DNA of 64,000 bases, taken from contig OY755173.1 of NCBI GenBank assembly GCA_963576735.1, forward strand, positions 7,720,873 to 7,784,872. The letters are read 5' to 3'. Of the stretch, positions 12,741 through 24,700 are shown piece by piece; position 1 is the first letter of the stretch; each line of letters starts with the position of its first letter. Under the pieces are notes generated by a model. The model was not told the DNA's origin, did not search any database, and worked only from the letters and a program-made list of their open reading frames with translations. The translations under genes were made by a program, and so were the position numbers. The stretch is from Bedellia somnulentella. Taxonomy: Eukaryota; Arthropoda; Insecta; Lepidoptera; Bedelliidae.

Positions 12741-15700
12741 AACTTACTTTAAATTAAGATTTTCACGGTCTACATAACTACATAATTATTAATTACCTCA
12801 TCCAATGTAATGTAAGATTCGCCTATATGTCTAATTGGTATTGATTAATTGTTATTTCGGAAAACATTTTTGTTATTATTATTAATTATAATTGTTATTA
12901 TTATTAATTATTCCAAATGTTTGTATTAATTCAATATGTTTTCTCTGTTAATTTCATTTCGTAATGCTAATTGTGATTGTAAATATAATATCTTATTTCT
13001 TATATATATATAATTTGTTTATTAAGTCATGTGTATTTTTGTAAATGCATTGTTTAATTTGTATGGGTACCCACGATACAGGCTTGCCTAGTGTGGGGCC
13101 ACAGGATAATATGTTCTTTCTAAAAAAAAAAAAAAAATTGTATGCTAAGGTACTGATTGAAAGAGTGATGAATGAAACTGATGAGAAAATATGGGATGTG
13201 CAAGCGGGATTTAGGAAAGGAATGGGATGTATGAATCAAATCTTCTCTCTAAGGAGCATCACCGAAAAGTTCTTAGCTAAGAACCAAAAGGTGTATTGCT
13301 CCTTCATTGATTTAGAGAAGGCGTATGATAGGGTGGTAAGAAAGTTTTTATGGGAGGTGTTATCCAAGTTCGGTTTGGGGAGTCAACTTATACGTGCATT
13401 GGTATCACTCTATGAGGATTCTAGTGCATGTGTAAGAGTAAACGGGGAAAACACTGACTGGTTCGGAATCTCTAGGGGTGTCCGACAGGGATGTGTAGCT
13501 TCTCCGTGGCTCTTCAATTTGTTCATGGATGACTGTTTGACAGAGTTGCGTGAAAGTGATTATGGACTAAGAATGAGTGGATTCATCATTAAATGCCTCT
13601 TGTATGCTGACGATCAAGTGCTACTTGCATCGTCGGCAGAAGAGTTGCAAGAGATGATGAATATTGCATGTGAGTCTTTTGTAAGAAAGGGAATGAGGGT
13701 GAATGTGGATAACCAAAACGATGGTTTTTGAGAGACAGGAAGATGTGACAGAATGCGTGATTGCGATTGATGGTAAGGATGTGGAACAGGTGAAGGAGTT
13801 TGTATATCTGGGAAGTTTGTTTACAAGGGATGGAAAATGTGATGAAAACATTGAAAGAAGAGTGAAAAAGGGTAATGCGGTAAATGGAGCAATGAATAGC
13901 CTAATGACCAGTCAATCGGTGTCTGAAAAGGCCCGAATGGCTGTGCATGATGCTGTTCTTGTTCCTACGCTTATGTATGGAAGCGAATGTTGGGTGTGGC
14001 AGAAGAAGCATGAGAGCAGAGTGAATGCAGTAGAGATGAGGTCCCTCAGAAAAATTTGTAATGTTAGATTATGTGACCGAGTGGGAAATAGTGTTATTCG
14101 TGAAAAGTGTGGTGTGAAAGATGATATTGTAAGAAAGATAGAAAAAGGAATGTTGAGATGGTTTGGGCACATAGAGAGGATGGATGATAGAAAATTGGTA
14201 AAAGGGATCTATAGAGCTAGTGTGGATGGTAATGTTAGTAGAGGACGACCACGGAGAACACACTTGGACCAAATTGAGAGTGTGCTCAAAAAGGCTGGCG
14301 TCCGAAGTATGAAGAATAAAAGAGCATGTATGAAAAGTTTGATGGATGTAAACGAAGCTAGAGAGGTTTGTCAGGATCGTGCGTAGTGGCGATCAATAGT
14401 CTCTGCCTACCCCAATGGGAACTAATGGCGTGAGTATATGTATGTATGTATGTAGAAGCAAATAGTTACTACTCTGTTCGAAAAGTTCGTAATATTCTTC
14501 GCATTCCTATGAGGATTCCTTTAACAATACATTAGTTTATCGCGTTTGATAAAAAAAACAGCTACAAAATAGTAATCGATAAGTCAAACCCGGTTCACAT
14601 GTTTTAAATATAAACAAGGTCATCATAGTTCACTGATGTTACGTTACATTCATTTGAATTAATGACGTATAACTTCATTCCAATTTTCGCCCATCTAGAC
14701 AAATCCTCGGTAGTATAGTGGTCAGTATCCCCGCCTGTCACGCGGGAGACCGGGGTTCGATTCCCCGCCGTGGAGAACTCTTTTTGTTCCATTTATATTT
14801 AAATTAAATGGTTTTAACAAAATACTATTAACTAATTATGTATTTATTCGTTTTTAATATTTAAAAAACTGCAATATATAGGTTACTTAGATTAACCAAA
14901 TTAATATTTTAGTATTACGACTGTCATTACCTCTGAATAAAATACGAAAATACAAACATCAATACAGTGGATGAAAATTCCCGGTCATTGTGCTTTTTCT
15001 TGATTTCTTTTTACAATTTAATAAAGTGAAATATACTGTTATGGTCCGCGTAAATTCTTATGTGTATTAGAAATTCTCGTGTCACAGTGTTTAAATGGCT
15101 TGACTGTATCTATCTCATACACGTTTTGACATAGTTTTAACTGACTGCAAGAAAGGAGGTGGTTCACAATTCGCCTGAATATTGTTTTTTTCATTTATTA
15201 CGCAAGGCATTTTTTTTAATACTTATTGTTACTTTAGTTTTTTTATTTTGTTTAATGTTTTAATTTGTTGTATATCTTACTTCCCAGGAACTCCTAAGTG
15301 CCATCCGTGAAGAGCTCCTATGGGCGAAAAGAGTGCCATCGGAAAGAATAGAAGCCCCTTACGAATCTTACCGGCTAGATTATTCGCAGTTCCGATCATT
15401 ATTCACTGCCTTATCTCCGTGGGCTAAGGGTGATTTTGCTGAAGCTATCACTTCTAGAATGTTCAAGGTAAATTGTTATGAGTTTATTTACAAATGAAGA
15501 CTTTCAATATGTCTTTATAGTACATAAAAAGTTCCACACAGTTATACATCCCAAAACAGGGTAGCCTAACCCTCAGGATACGAAATTCCTCAGCTAGCTT
15601 TTAAAATATCGCTAGTGAAATGAGTTTTTATTAAAATAAAATTAGTTGTGTAGTATCGGTTTAAAATATCACTAACCCATCATTACCATGTATTTTTTTA

Positions 15701-18700
15701 CAAAACGATTTAGGATTCTGGGGATTGTTAAATAGTTAGTGAGTGGAAAATTTTGGCTTTGTTTCTTACAACCATATTTTCCTTTTACTGCTACAAGAAA
15801 AGACTTGAGAAATCTTTGATTATTTATGGCTTCAGAGGTAATTTTTGAAGTATGAAAGACATATAATTGAGTTAAAATAAACCTTTTGGTTTATTGATAG
15901 ATATTGATTTTCTTAGATTTATTTATTTATTTATTCATACATGATAACCATCATTACAGGCGCAGCCTAATGCAATGGCATCGAAATACATAAAAACTTA
16001 TAAAATATATTCATAATAAATTATCAACATTATAAAAACAACTAATGTTAAATTAATGTTAGTGTTAAACTAATAGATGTTGATAAAGATTTAAAAACAC
16101 CGTATAATCGTAGTATTTTAACATAAACAATTCCTCTGCCTTCTCTTTACCACCCATTAATATATTTATAATATATATTATAAGCCTTTTGTGTCCCACT
16201 GCTATGCAAAGAACTCTGTCTCCTTCTTCCACTCCAGGCGGTCTTAAGCGGTCTCCCACCAGTTCTTAACCTAGAGACCTAATTTGTAACTCCATCTTTT
16301 TTAATTCCCTTTTTTTTAAATGTTTTTTTTCATGTAAACCTCATGTGGGGATTATGACTAATAAATAAAAAGAAGAAAAACTTCGACGCAGGCGGGAATC
16401 GAACCCGCGACCTCGGGTATACGCCCCCGTCACTCTGCCGATTGAGCTACCGTGTCAATGGCTGCCAGCACGAAATTCTTCTATACTTTATTACTTTTAC
16501 ACGTTTAAGTAGTGTTTGCGTTTCCTACCTCCTGTCGGCCTGTGTCGAAGTTTTTCTTTCCTTTATTTATTATCTTTTTTTTTCTAGCTAATGGACATAG
16601 ACGACGACGGTTTCGTAAGCGCCCGCGGTCTTTCCCTAGCGCTAGGGCTGAGCTGTAGAGCCGAAGCGCCGCGTCGTCTCCGTACATTGTACTGCATGCA
16701 CGCGCCACCCCTACTGCCGCATAGTGAGCTGCGACCCACACAGTTTACAGATACTGGCGAGGAACTTGCTATAGATGCTATCACGTTTTTTGAGGAAAGG
16801 TAATATATAGGTGTATTATGTATATTTACGATTACTTCGATTTTGTAGAAATACTTTATTTAACATGGTAAAACTTAGAAAGTATCAGTAAAATCCTTAT
16901 ATATTAAACGAGAGAGGGTGGATTGTGAACCAGCCTGTGTCGCGATGCTAAGAGCTAGAAAATTTGTTCAGGTATCAAATTGAAGGTCTCCTCTTGAAGT
17001 TTTACCGAAAACATCATACATTTTCCATAACTGGACTAGTTAAATCGTTAGAGATTTATAAATTCTCTTGCTGTGTAGTGTCGGCTTAGAATAGCACTAC
17101 CCCATTTCTTCCGGTGGGTGTACGTAAGAGGCGACTTACGGTATTGGGGCTTTTAAGGGATTTTTGGGCGATGCGGTTGGAGACCCATCACCAACAACCT
17201 TTATTTCACCATCTTTTCCCCACGCAACTTCCAAAGGTGGCTGAGGAATGTCTCATTCCCTAGCTCTGGCAACCACTTCAAGGGATTTATAGCCGTGAGT
17301 ATATGTATGTATGTATTTATAAATTGTCAAAATTGGTCCATAGACTTTGCTGGAGTAAAAGCGCGCGCAAATGTTTCAGTCACAGCTTTTAGTATTATAT
17401 TACAACGCCCACGGGAATATAAATATAAAAAAAACAGAAGTTAAGATAGTGCTTTAGTATTTTGGATGTAAACCGGATGCAAAAAATGTAGTCCACGCGG
17501 ACGTAGTCGCGGGCAAAAAGCTAGTCATAATTATTTTCTACCCGTTTGTCAATTTGATCAGATTTTTTTCAGTTGTTTTGGCGCAATGTAACATTTTATT
17601 CAATAATTAGTAATTTCGGTAGAAAAAAATCGATTCTTTATCGATGCTTACGAATACATCCGTGAAATATTTATTGCAAAAAAAAGAATTAAATGATATA
17701 GAAGAGGGCGTTTTCTTGGTAATAATCACAGGCAATTGGGGTCCTTAAAGTTTTACTACAACATTTAATATTAGTAGGTCGTAATGAGTTCTTAAAAGTT
17801 ACAGAATATGTAAAATAAAAGTGTAAAATGCTTTTTGTCGATTGCGACGTGTATAGGAAAAGGTTTTAAACTGATTTTTTGTTTCACCGTGTTTTCTGGG
17901 CCTAAAGGCCTAAAGGCCGCAATATGTTGATCTCAATAAGGTTTCTCCTGATATTCTCTCATACCGTTAACATACATACATACATACATATACTCACGGC
18001 TATAAATCCCTTAACGGGGTAGCCAGAGCTTTGGAGTGAAAAAAATCCTCAGCCACTTTTGGATGTTGATTGGGAAAAGATGGTTATAATAAATTTTTTT
18101 GGTGACGGGTCTCCAACCACATCGCCCAAAAATCACTTAAAAAGCCCCCTATACCCTTAGTCGCCTCTTACGATCACCCACGGGTAGAAATGGGGTAGTG
18201 TTATTCTAAGCCGACACTACACGGAAACAATCTTAATAAATAAGCTTTACAAATGACTAAGGTAGGTACATACAATGTTAAGGTAAGATAAGGACCATTC
18301 GTGTAGGCCTGACTCAGGATTCGAAACTCGCATCACATAAAACATAATTTCCTACTTGTCCCCAGTACTGAAAACCCATCACCCGAGCCGACGACATCAC
18401 CAACTGCTCAAAAGTCGTTCAGCGACAGCTACGGTGACCAAATGAGCAAATCTATAGACATTACACAAAGTCAAGGTATGCAAATTTTTCTAACGGAAAA
18501 GTACTGCTTTTCTATTTCACATTACACTCGTAACATGCCGAAATGATTAAATGTCGAAAATGAGATCTGTTATTGACGATATTTCTCAGGAGAACCTCCT
18601 TGTATGTTAAAACGCTAACTTATTTTAAGTCGTAGATGTTTTATCTCGATAACTATTAGAATAATAAACTTGGCTTAAAATGAAGATGGAATAAAATGTA

Positions 18701-21700
18701 CAGCAGCTGGCCAAATTATCATTATATTTTGAAATTTAGAAAGTGTGTAATTTATTTTATTCACGTTATATCAAAAGAATCCAATAATTATTGTCGCGGA
18801 ATTGTAATATATTTATACTGTACGGTGGATCACAATTGGGCGCGCTCTTTACGCGCCAGTAATAAACCAGCTTCGATACAAGTCTGTAGTTTCATTGCTT
18901 GCCCGCATACCTTTCACCTGGCGACGAGGACTACCCGCGAGTGCTATTATTATATTCAAATATGGCATCTATAATAGGAAATATAAACGTTTTGGATCAT
19001 AAAAGCCAAGAATGGCAAATCTTTTACGGACGTTTAAATAACTTTATTAAATTAAATAGTATAAGTGATGAAAATAAGTGTGCGGTTCTTTTAACTCATC
19101 TTTCAGATGAGTCATACAGATTAGCGCGAAACTTAGTGCATCCAAAAGATTTGGATGAAGTGACTTGGGCAGAGCTGGTTGGGGCTCTAAACGAACATTT
19201 TCTACCTAAGAGGTCAACTTTTGCTGATAGAGCAAAGTTTTATGACGCAGTGAGACTAGAGGAAGAAAGTGTCGAGGAATGGGCGGCTCGTTTAAGAGGA
19301 TTAGCCGTTTTCTGTGATTTTGGCGCGGAGCTGAACACTTTGCTGCGTGATCGATTTGTGTTCGGTTTGAGAGCAGGTCCAGAAAGAGATCGGCTTTTCG
19401 AACAAGACTCAAAATCAATGACACTCTCAAAAGCAGTTAAGATAGCTCAACAAGCGGCGTGCGCGCGTGCAGCGCGTTCGTATGTGGAGGGTGGCAGAGA
19501 GCAGTTTGTCAAGCAAGAGGCGGAGCCGGTCTATAGGATGAGTGACCGTGGGCAGCGAGCAGTGAGTTCCGCAGCAGCGGGCGCGTCATCGGTGCAACGC
19601 TGTATTGTTTGTGGGAAAAGAAACCATAGCTCGGATAAATGTCGTTTTAAAAACTATCAGTGTATGATGTGTGGTGAGAAAGGTCACCTTAAGAAAGTGT
19701 GCACTAAAAAAGTAGGTAAAGTGAACTTGCATAACGTTGGGCACGATTGTACGGAATGCGAGTTATACAATTTGAGGTATGTTAACTATGAACCTTTTAA
19801 AGTCGATGTAATGATTAATAATCAATCTTTTTGTATGGAATTGGATTGTGGAGCGGGTCGTAGTGTTATTTCCGAATTGTTTTACTTAACGAATTTTAAG
19901 CATTATAAATTATTCAAATCTGATTTGGTATTTTGTCTTTATACAAAACATAAAATTATGCCGGTAGGTTTCATTTCGTGTGATGTTTTTTACAATAATA
20001 TGCAGAGAAAAATCAATTTCTATGTAATTAAAGAAGGGGGACCGCCGCTTCTTGGGCGTGATTTTATGTCACAGTTTAATTTAAGTTTGGTGTCTTCTTG
20101 TAATAATAATAATTTAAGTGTTACAAGTAGCGACGGTGGAGTGCAGCAAGTTTTGTATGAATACCCAGATATTTGGAAAAACGAATTAGGGTGTTTTAAT
20201 AAATTTAAAGTTAGCTTACATTTAAAAGAGAACTCAATTCCGAAGTTTTTCAAACCGCGTAAAATACCTTTTGCTCTAAAGGAGAAAGTAGAGGAAGAAT
20301 TGGATAGATTAGTCAATTCAGGCATATTGGTACCGGTGCAATTTTCTGAATTCGCTACCCCTATTGTACCGGTTCTTAAGGACGACGGAAAAATTAAAAT
20401 AGCAGGAGATTTTTCATGTACACTCAACAAAGTTTTAAAAATTGATAAGTACCCATTGCCCCATATTCAAGAAGTTTTTGCTAAATTAGGGGGGGGTGAG
20501 CATTATTCTAAAATAGATTTGAAAAACGCGTACAATCAATTTTGTCTTTCAGAGGAGTCACAAATCTTAACGACTATTAATACGTCAAAAGGGCTTTTTA
20601 AATATACGCGTCTGGTGTACGGTCTCGCTAATGCACCAGCTATATTCCAAAAAGCCATAGAAACATTAGTTGCGGGCATTGAAGGTGTGTCTTGTTGGTA
20701 CGACGATATCTGCTTAACTGCACCAAATAGGTCACTCCATCTATCTAGACTAAGAGAAGTACTGGGCCGGATACAGGATGCAGGACTTAGACTCCAAAAG
20801 GAAAAGTGTAGTTTTTTTCAGGACAGTGTAACTTATCTTGGTTCGTAATAAGTAAAAATGGTATTAAAACATGTCCTAGTAAGGTAGAAGGCACCTGTTC
20901 CATCTAGTATATTAGAACTTAAACGTTTCCTGGGTGTAGTAAACTATTATAGGAATTTCATTCCAAACGCGTCCTCAGTGTTAAATCCATTACACGAATT
21001 GTTAAAAGATGGTATTATTTGGAAATGGGAGGACAGGCATCAGCGCGCGTTCGACTCGGTTATAGGTGAACTGGCATCAGATAGGGTGTTAACACATTTT
21101 GATCCCAAACAGCGGTTGGTTCTCACGGTGGACGCGGGACCAGCCGGCCTAGGCGCGGTCTTGGCCCACTTAAATCCCAATGGCACCGAAAGGCCGATAG
21201 CATTTGCTTCTCGATCACTATCCTCCAGTGAAAAGAATTATAGCCAGATTCATAAAGAAGCAACTGCAATACTTTTCGGGGTGAAACATTTTCACCAATA
21301 TCTTTACGGTTGCCAGGAGCCTTTTATTTTGAAGACTGATCACAGACCTCTATTAAGTATTTTCGGTAAAAAGGACGGTGTATCTATTACCGCAGCTCAG
21401 CGGCTGCAGAGATACGTTATTATACTATCTGCCTATAACTATGTAGTACAATATATTTCGCATAAAAACAACGTTGTCGCGGACTATTTTTCTCGAGCGC
21501 CGACGCATAGCTACATTGATAATAACAATTCAGATTACTACGCAGACATACCTATATCGATTTTGTTCATGGACTCAGATAAGGAACCGGTTTCGTTCGA
21601 ACAAATCAAGCGCGCTACAGCTGACGACAAGGTGTTACAATACAAACAGTCATGAAATACATGAGTGCCGGCTGGCCGCGTAAATTTAAATGTAAAATGG

Positions 21701-24700
21701 TTATGCCCTATTTTATGTGTAAAACCGATTTAGAAGTTATAGAAGGATGTTTGTTTCGGGGTCATAAAATAGTAATTCCGGCTGTATTTCGTGGTAGGAT
21801 GTTAGATGACCTACATGTGGCCTACTTTGGCATAGTAAAAACAAAGAGCTCGGCGCGCAGTCGCATGTGGTGGCCGGGTATAGATAGGGACATCGAGCAG
21901 CGGGTAGGCAGTTGCAGTGTGTGCGCCGCGCTGCGCCCCGCCCCGCCGCGCCCGCCCGNNNNNNNNNNNNNNNNNNNNNNNNNNNNNNNNNNNNNNNNNN
22001 NNNNNNNNNNNNNNNNNNNNNNNNNNNNNNNNNNNNNNNNNNNNNNNNNNNNNNNNNNNNNNNNNNNNNNNNNNNNNNNNNNNNNNNNNNNNNNNNNNNN
22101 NNNNNNNNNNNNNNNNNNNNNNNNNNNNNNNNNNNNNNNNNNNNNNNNNNNNNNNNNNTCTTCCTTTAATAACATCTTTTATTTATGATGTCGCAATCAT
22201 TTTTAATTTGATTATATTCCCTAGAAACCCGTATCATAATGAATTCTGCCTGTAGTTGGTTTTGCCCTGAGCCACATGTAATAAGGATCGCTAAGTATGT
22301 ATGAAAGGATCACATGTAATAAAGAAGGAGCATAGAATACTTTTTATCACAGCTCACAAATACTTACCGAAGGGTTTAAACCTACCTTAGATTACAGGGA
22401 TAGCCACATACAGTGATGGAAAACAATCATGATAGCTCAGTGAGGAGAACCTATCATGCATTCATATTTTTTTAAGGTTTTTAACGGTGAGGGAAAACAT
22501 CGTGAGAAAACCCTCATGGCCGAGTGTACTTAGTCATAAGCCAGCAGAGATGTACAAAATAGGTTTAAAAAAGCATTTAAATACAAAATGCAAAATACTT
22601 TTCAAATGCAAAATACCAAATAGTTTTACGTTTTGTATTTCAAATGCTAAATGCAAAATAGGTATTTTCAAAATAACGCTAAATAATGCTAACGGTGAGG
22701 GAAAACATCGTGAGGAAACCCACATGGCTGAGTTGTACTTAGTCATGTGACAGTGTATTCGTACAAAACGGCGATAGGCCTGCCCCCTATCACGTGAGTA
22801 CACTGTCTAAGCAAAACGTGGGTACCTTCTCTGGAAACTAGATGGCGCTTGCCATGTGAGTGCAGGAGTATTGGTACCTCTGCCAACCCCTCCGGGGATA
22901 AACGGCGTGAACGTTTATGTTTTATGTATTTTCAAAATACTTTTTCAAATTAAAATACTTTTTGACCAAATTGAATGATATTTATTATGTTTATCAGTAT
23001 GCGTATCAATAAATTCTGTTGTTATTAATAATAAATACTCACTTAAATAATGTAAAAAACTAGATTAACGAAAAGAAAAGGAAAGAGTCCCAAATGTCAA
23101 AACTAAGTAAATTGGCGGCAAATCGAACAGGCGCGGGTAATTCGAAGTAGCTGTCAAATGTCACTTTAACGTTTGCGCTGACAGTGTCCATGCTCGCTAG
23201 CGTGAGCACTCTGAGCGCGTGGAATAACGCTTGTTGATGACGCGAACAGCCGAACGCACCTTCAGCGGCATTATAATTATAAGCGTCATTCGTTCATTTC
23301 ATTTCGTTTGACTATTAATATTGGCTAAACTTAGTTATAAAGTATTTTGCATTTGAAATGAATATTAAAAATACAAAATACATATCGAAATGGTATTTAC
23401 AAATAAAATACAAAATGTTTCTTACTAAAAGGCATTTAAATGCAAATACAAAATAGGTATTTTGCATTTTGTACTTGCATTTTAAATAGAAGTATTTCAA
23501 ATAAATCGCCATCTCTGTAAGCCAGTCATAGTTATAGTCAGGTCATAGGCCAACCCCTTCCACGTGAGTACACTGTCCAAACCATACATAAATACAAACA
23601 TATACTCACGGCTGTAATACCCTAGAAGGGGTAGCCAGAGCCAAGGGATTATAAATTCCTCAGTCACTTTTGGAAGTTGAGTGGGAAAAGAGAATAAAAT
23701 AAAGATTTTTAGTTATGGGTCTCCAACCGCATCGCCCAAAAATCCAATAAAAAGCCCCAATACCCTTAGTCGCTTTTTACGACACCCGAGGGTAAAAAGG
23801 AGTAGCGACATTCTAAGCCGGCACTACACGACAAACATAACTAAACTGTAAAAGACCAAATTGGTACGTGATATTCAGAAGACTTAGTACCTCTTCGGAG
23901 TTTTAAGGCCTAAACGTTTAGTTTGAAAGTCATTGAGATTACTGTATTTATATGAATAACCCGAATTTTACTTACAGACAATAAAAATCCAAGATCTCAT
24001 CTACCAATCATACCGTAGCTACGGTGCAGGGTAAGCAGCGAGTCTATAGAACATCTAAGATTGAGACATCGCCTTAAAGTGGTCAGACAACTCGAAGATA
24101 GCCTCGAGAGGAACACCTTGAAAGCCTTGCAGAATGACAAGTTGTTGGAACCGAATGAGTTGCAGGTACCTAAGTGTTTTTATATTGAATTTATTTAAAT
24201 GCCTCCGTGGTTTTATGGTAGTAGCGTTATGTTATTTTGCTAATTTTAATAGAATGAGTAAGTGTATAATGTATATAATTTAAATCTTTTTGTTCATAGA
24301 AAACCTCATGTGGGGATTATTACTAATAAATAAAGAATAAATAAAGGAAGAAAAATTTCGACACAGGCGGGACTCAATTGGCTCAATTGGCAAGAGCGAC
24401 GGGGGCGTATACCCGAGGTCGCGGGTTCGAATCCCGCCTGTGTCGAAATTTTTCTTTCCTTTATTTATTTTTTATTTATTTGTATAATGTATAATTAATG
24501 TGCATGTAACGAAGCTACAGATGTTTGCCGGGATTTTACAAAGTGGCTATCAATAATCTCTGCCTACCCCAGTGGGATTAAACAAGTGGGTTTATGAGTG
24601 TATGAAAAGTCTCCGTTTATACAAAGCATTTCGTTCTATAATTTACTTTTGGGTCAATAAATACTAGCTTAAACTACAAAATCACACATATTTTGGCGTT

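Larger units (their letters stand above)
10493..13137 (+). mobile_element. Jockey/CR1-group LINE nested in the RTE, 5'-truncated, with poly(A) tail
   Basis: Inserted between ttgtcggtaa and attgtatgctaagg of the RTE. It ends in a run of A at about 13122-13137. The 3' UTR holds a CA microsatellite and the tail sequence tgggtacccacgatacaggc. Compared with the uninterrupted RTE copy, a few A/T bases look duplicated at the junction. The start is inside the coding region of the element, the usual sign of incomplete reverse transcription. Confidence 0.82.
8411..14453 (+). mobile_element. Full-length but damaged RTE-type LINE with a nested LINE
   Basis: An 8-base target duplication, agaagcaa, flanks the insertion (8403-8410 and 14454-14461). 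The matching place in the second haplotype copy, around 24695-24715, lacks the insertion. The 5' end (8413 on) reads gctgtgtagtgtcggcttag. The 3' end reads ctgcctaccccaatgggaac followed by gagtatatg and TATG repeats. The element encodes endonuclease and reverse transcriptase. Without the 2.6-kb LINE nested at about 10493-13137 it would be about 3.4 kb, normal for RTE. Several frameshifts make it inactive. Confidence 0.88.
18803..21958 (+). mobile_element. Ty3/gypsy-type LTR retrotransposon, cut by the assembly gap
   Basis: The other haplotype copy reads gtcgcggaatgctctt where this one reads gtcgcggaattgtaatat. The insertion therefore begins at TG near 18803. A short 5' LTR may extend to about 18916 (ending tttca), followed by the putative primer-binding region cctggcgacgagga. 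Gag, protease, reverse transcriptase, RNase H and the start of integrase follow in the usual Ty3 order. The rest, including the 3' LTR, is missing behind the 200-N gap. No envelope gene is visible. The LTR end is a guess because there is no second LTR to compare. Confidence 0.85.
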
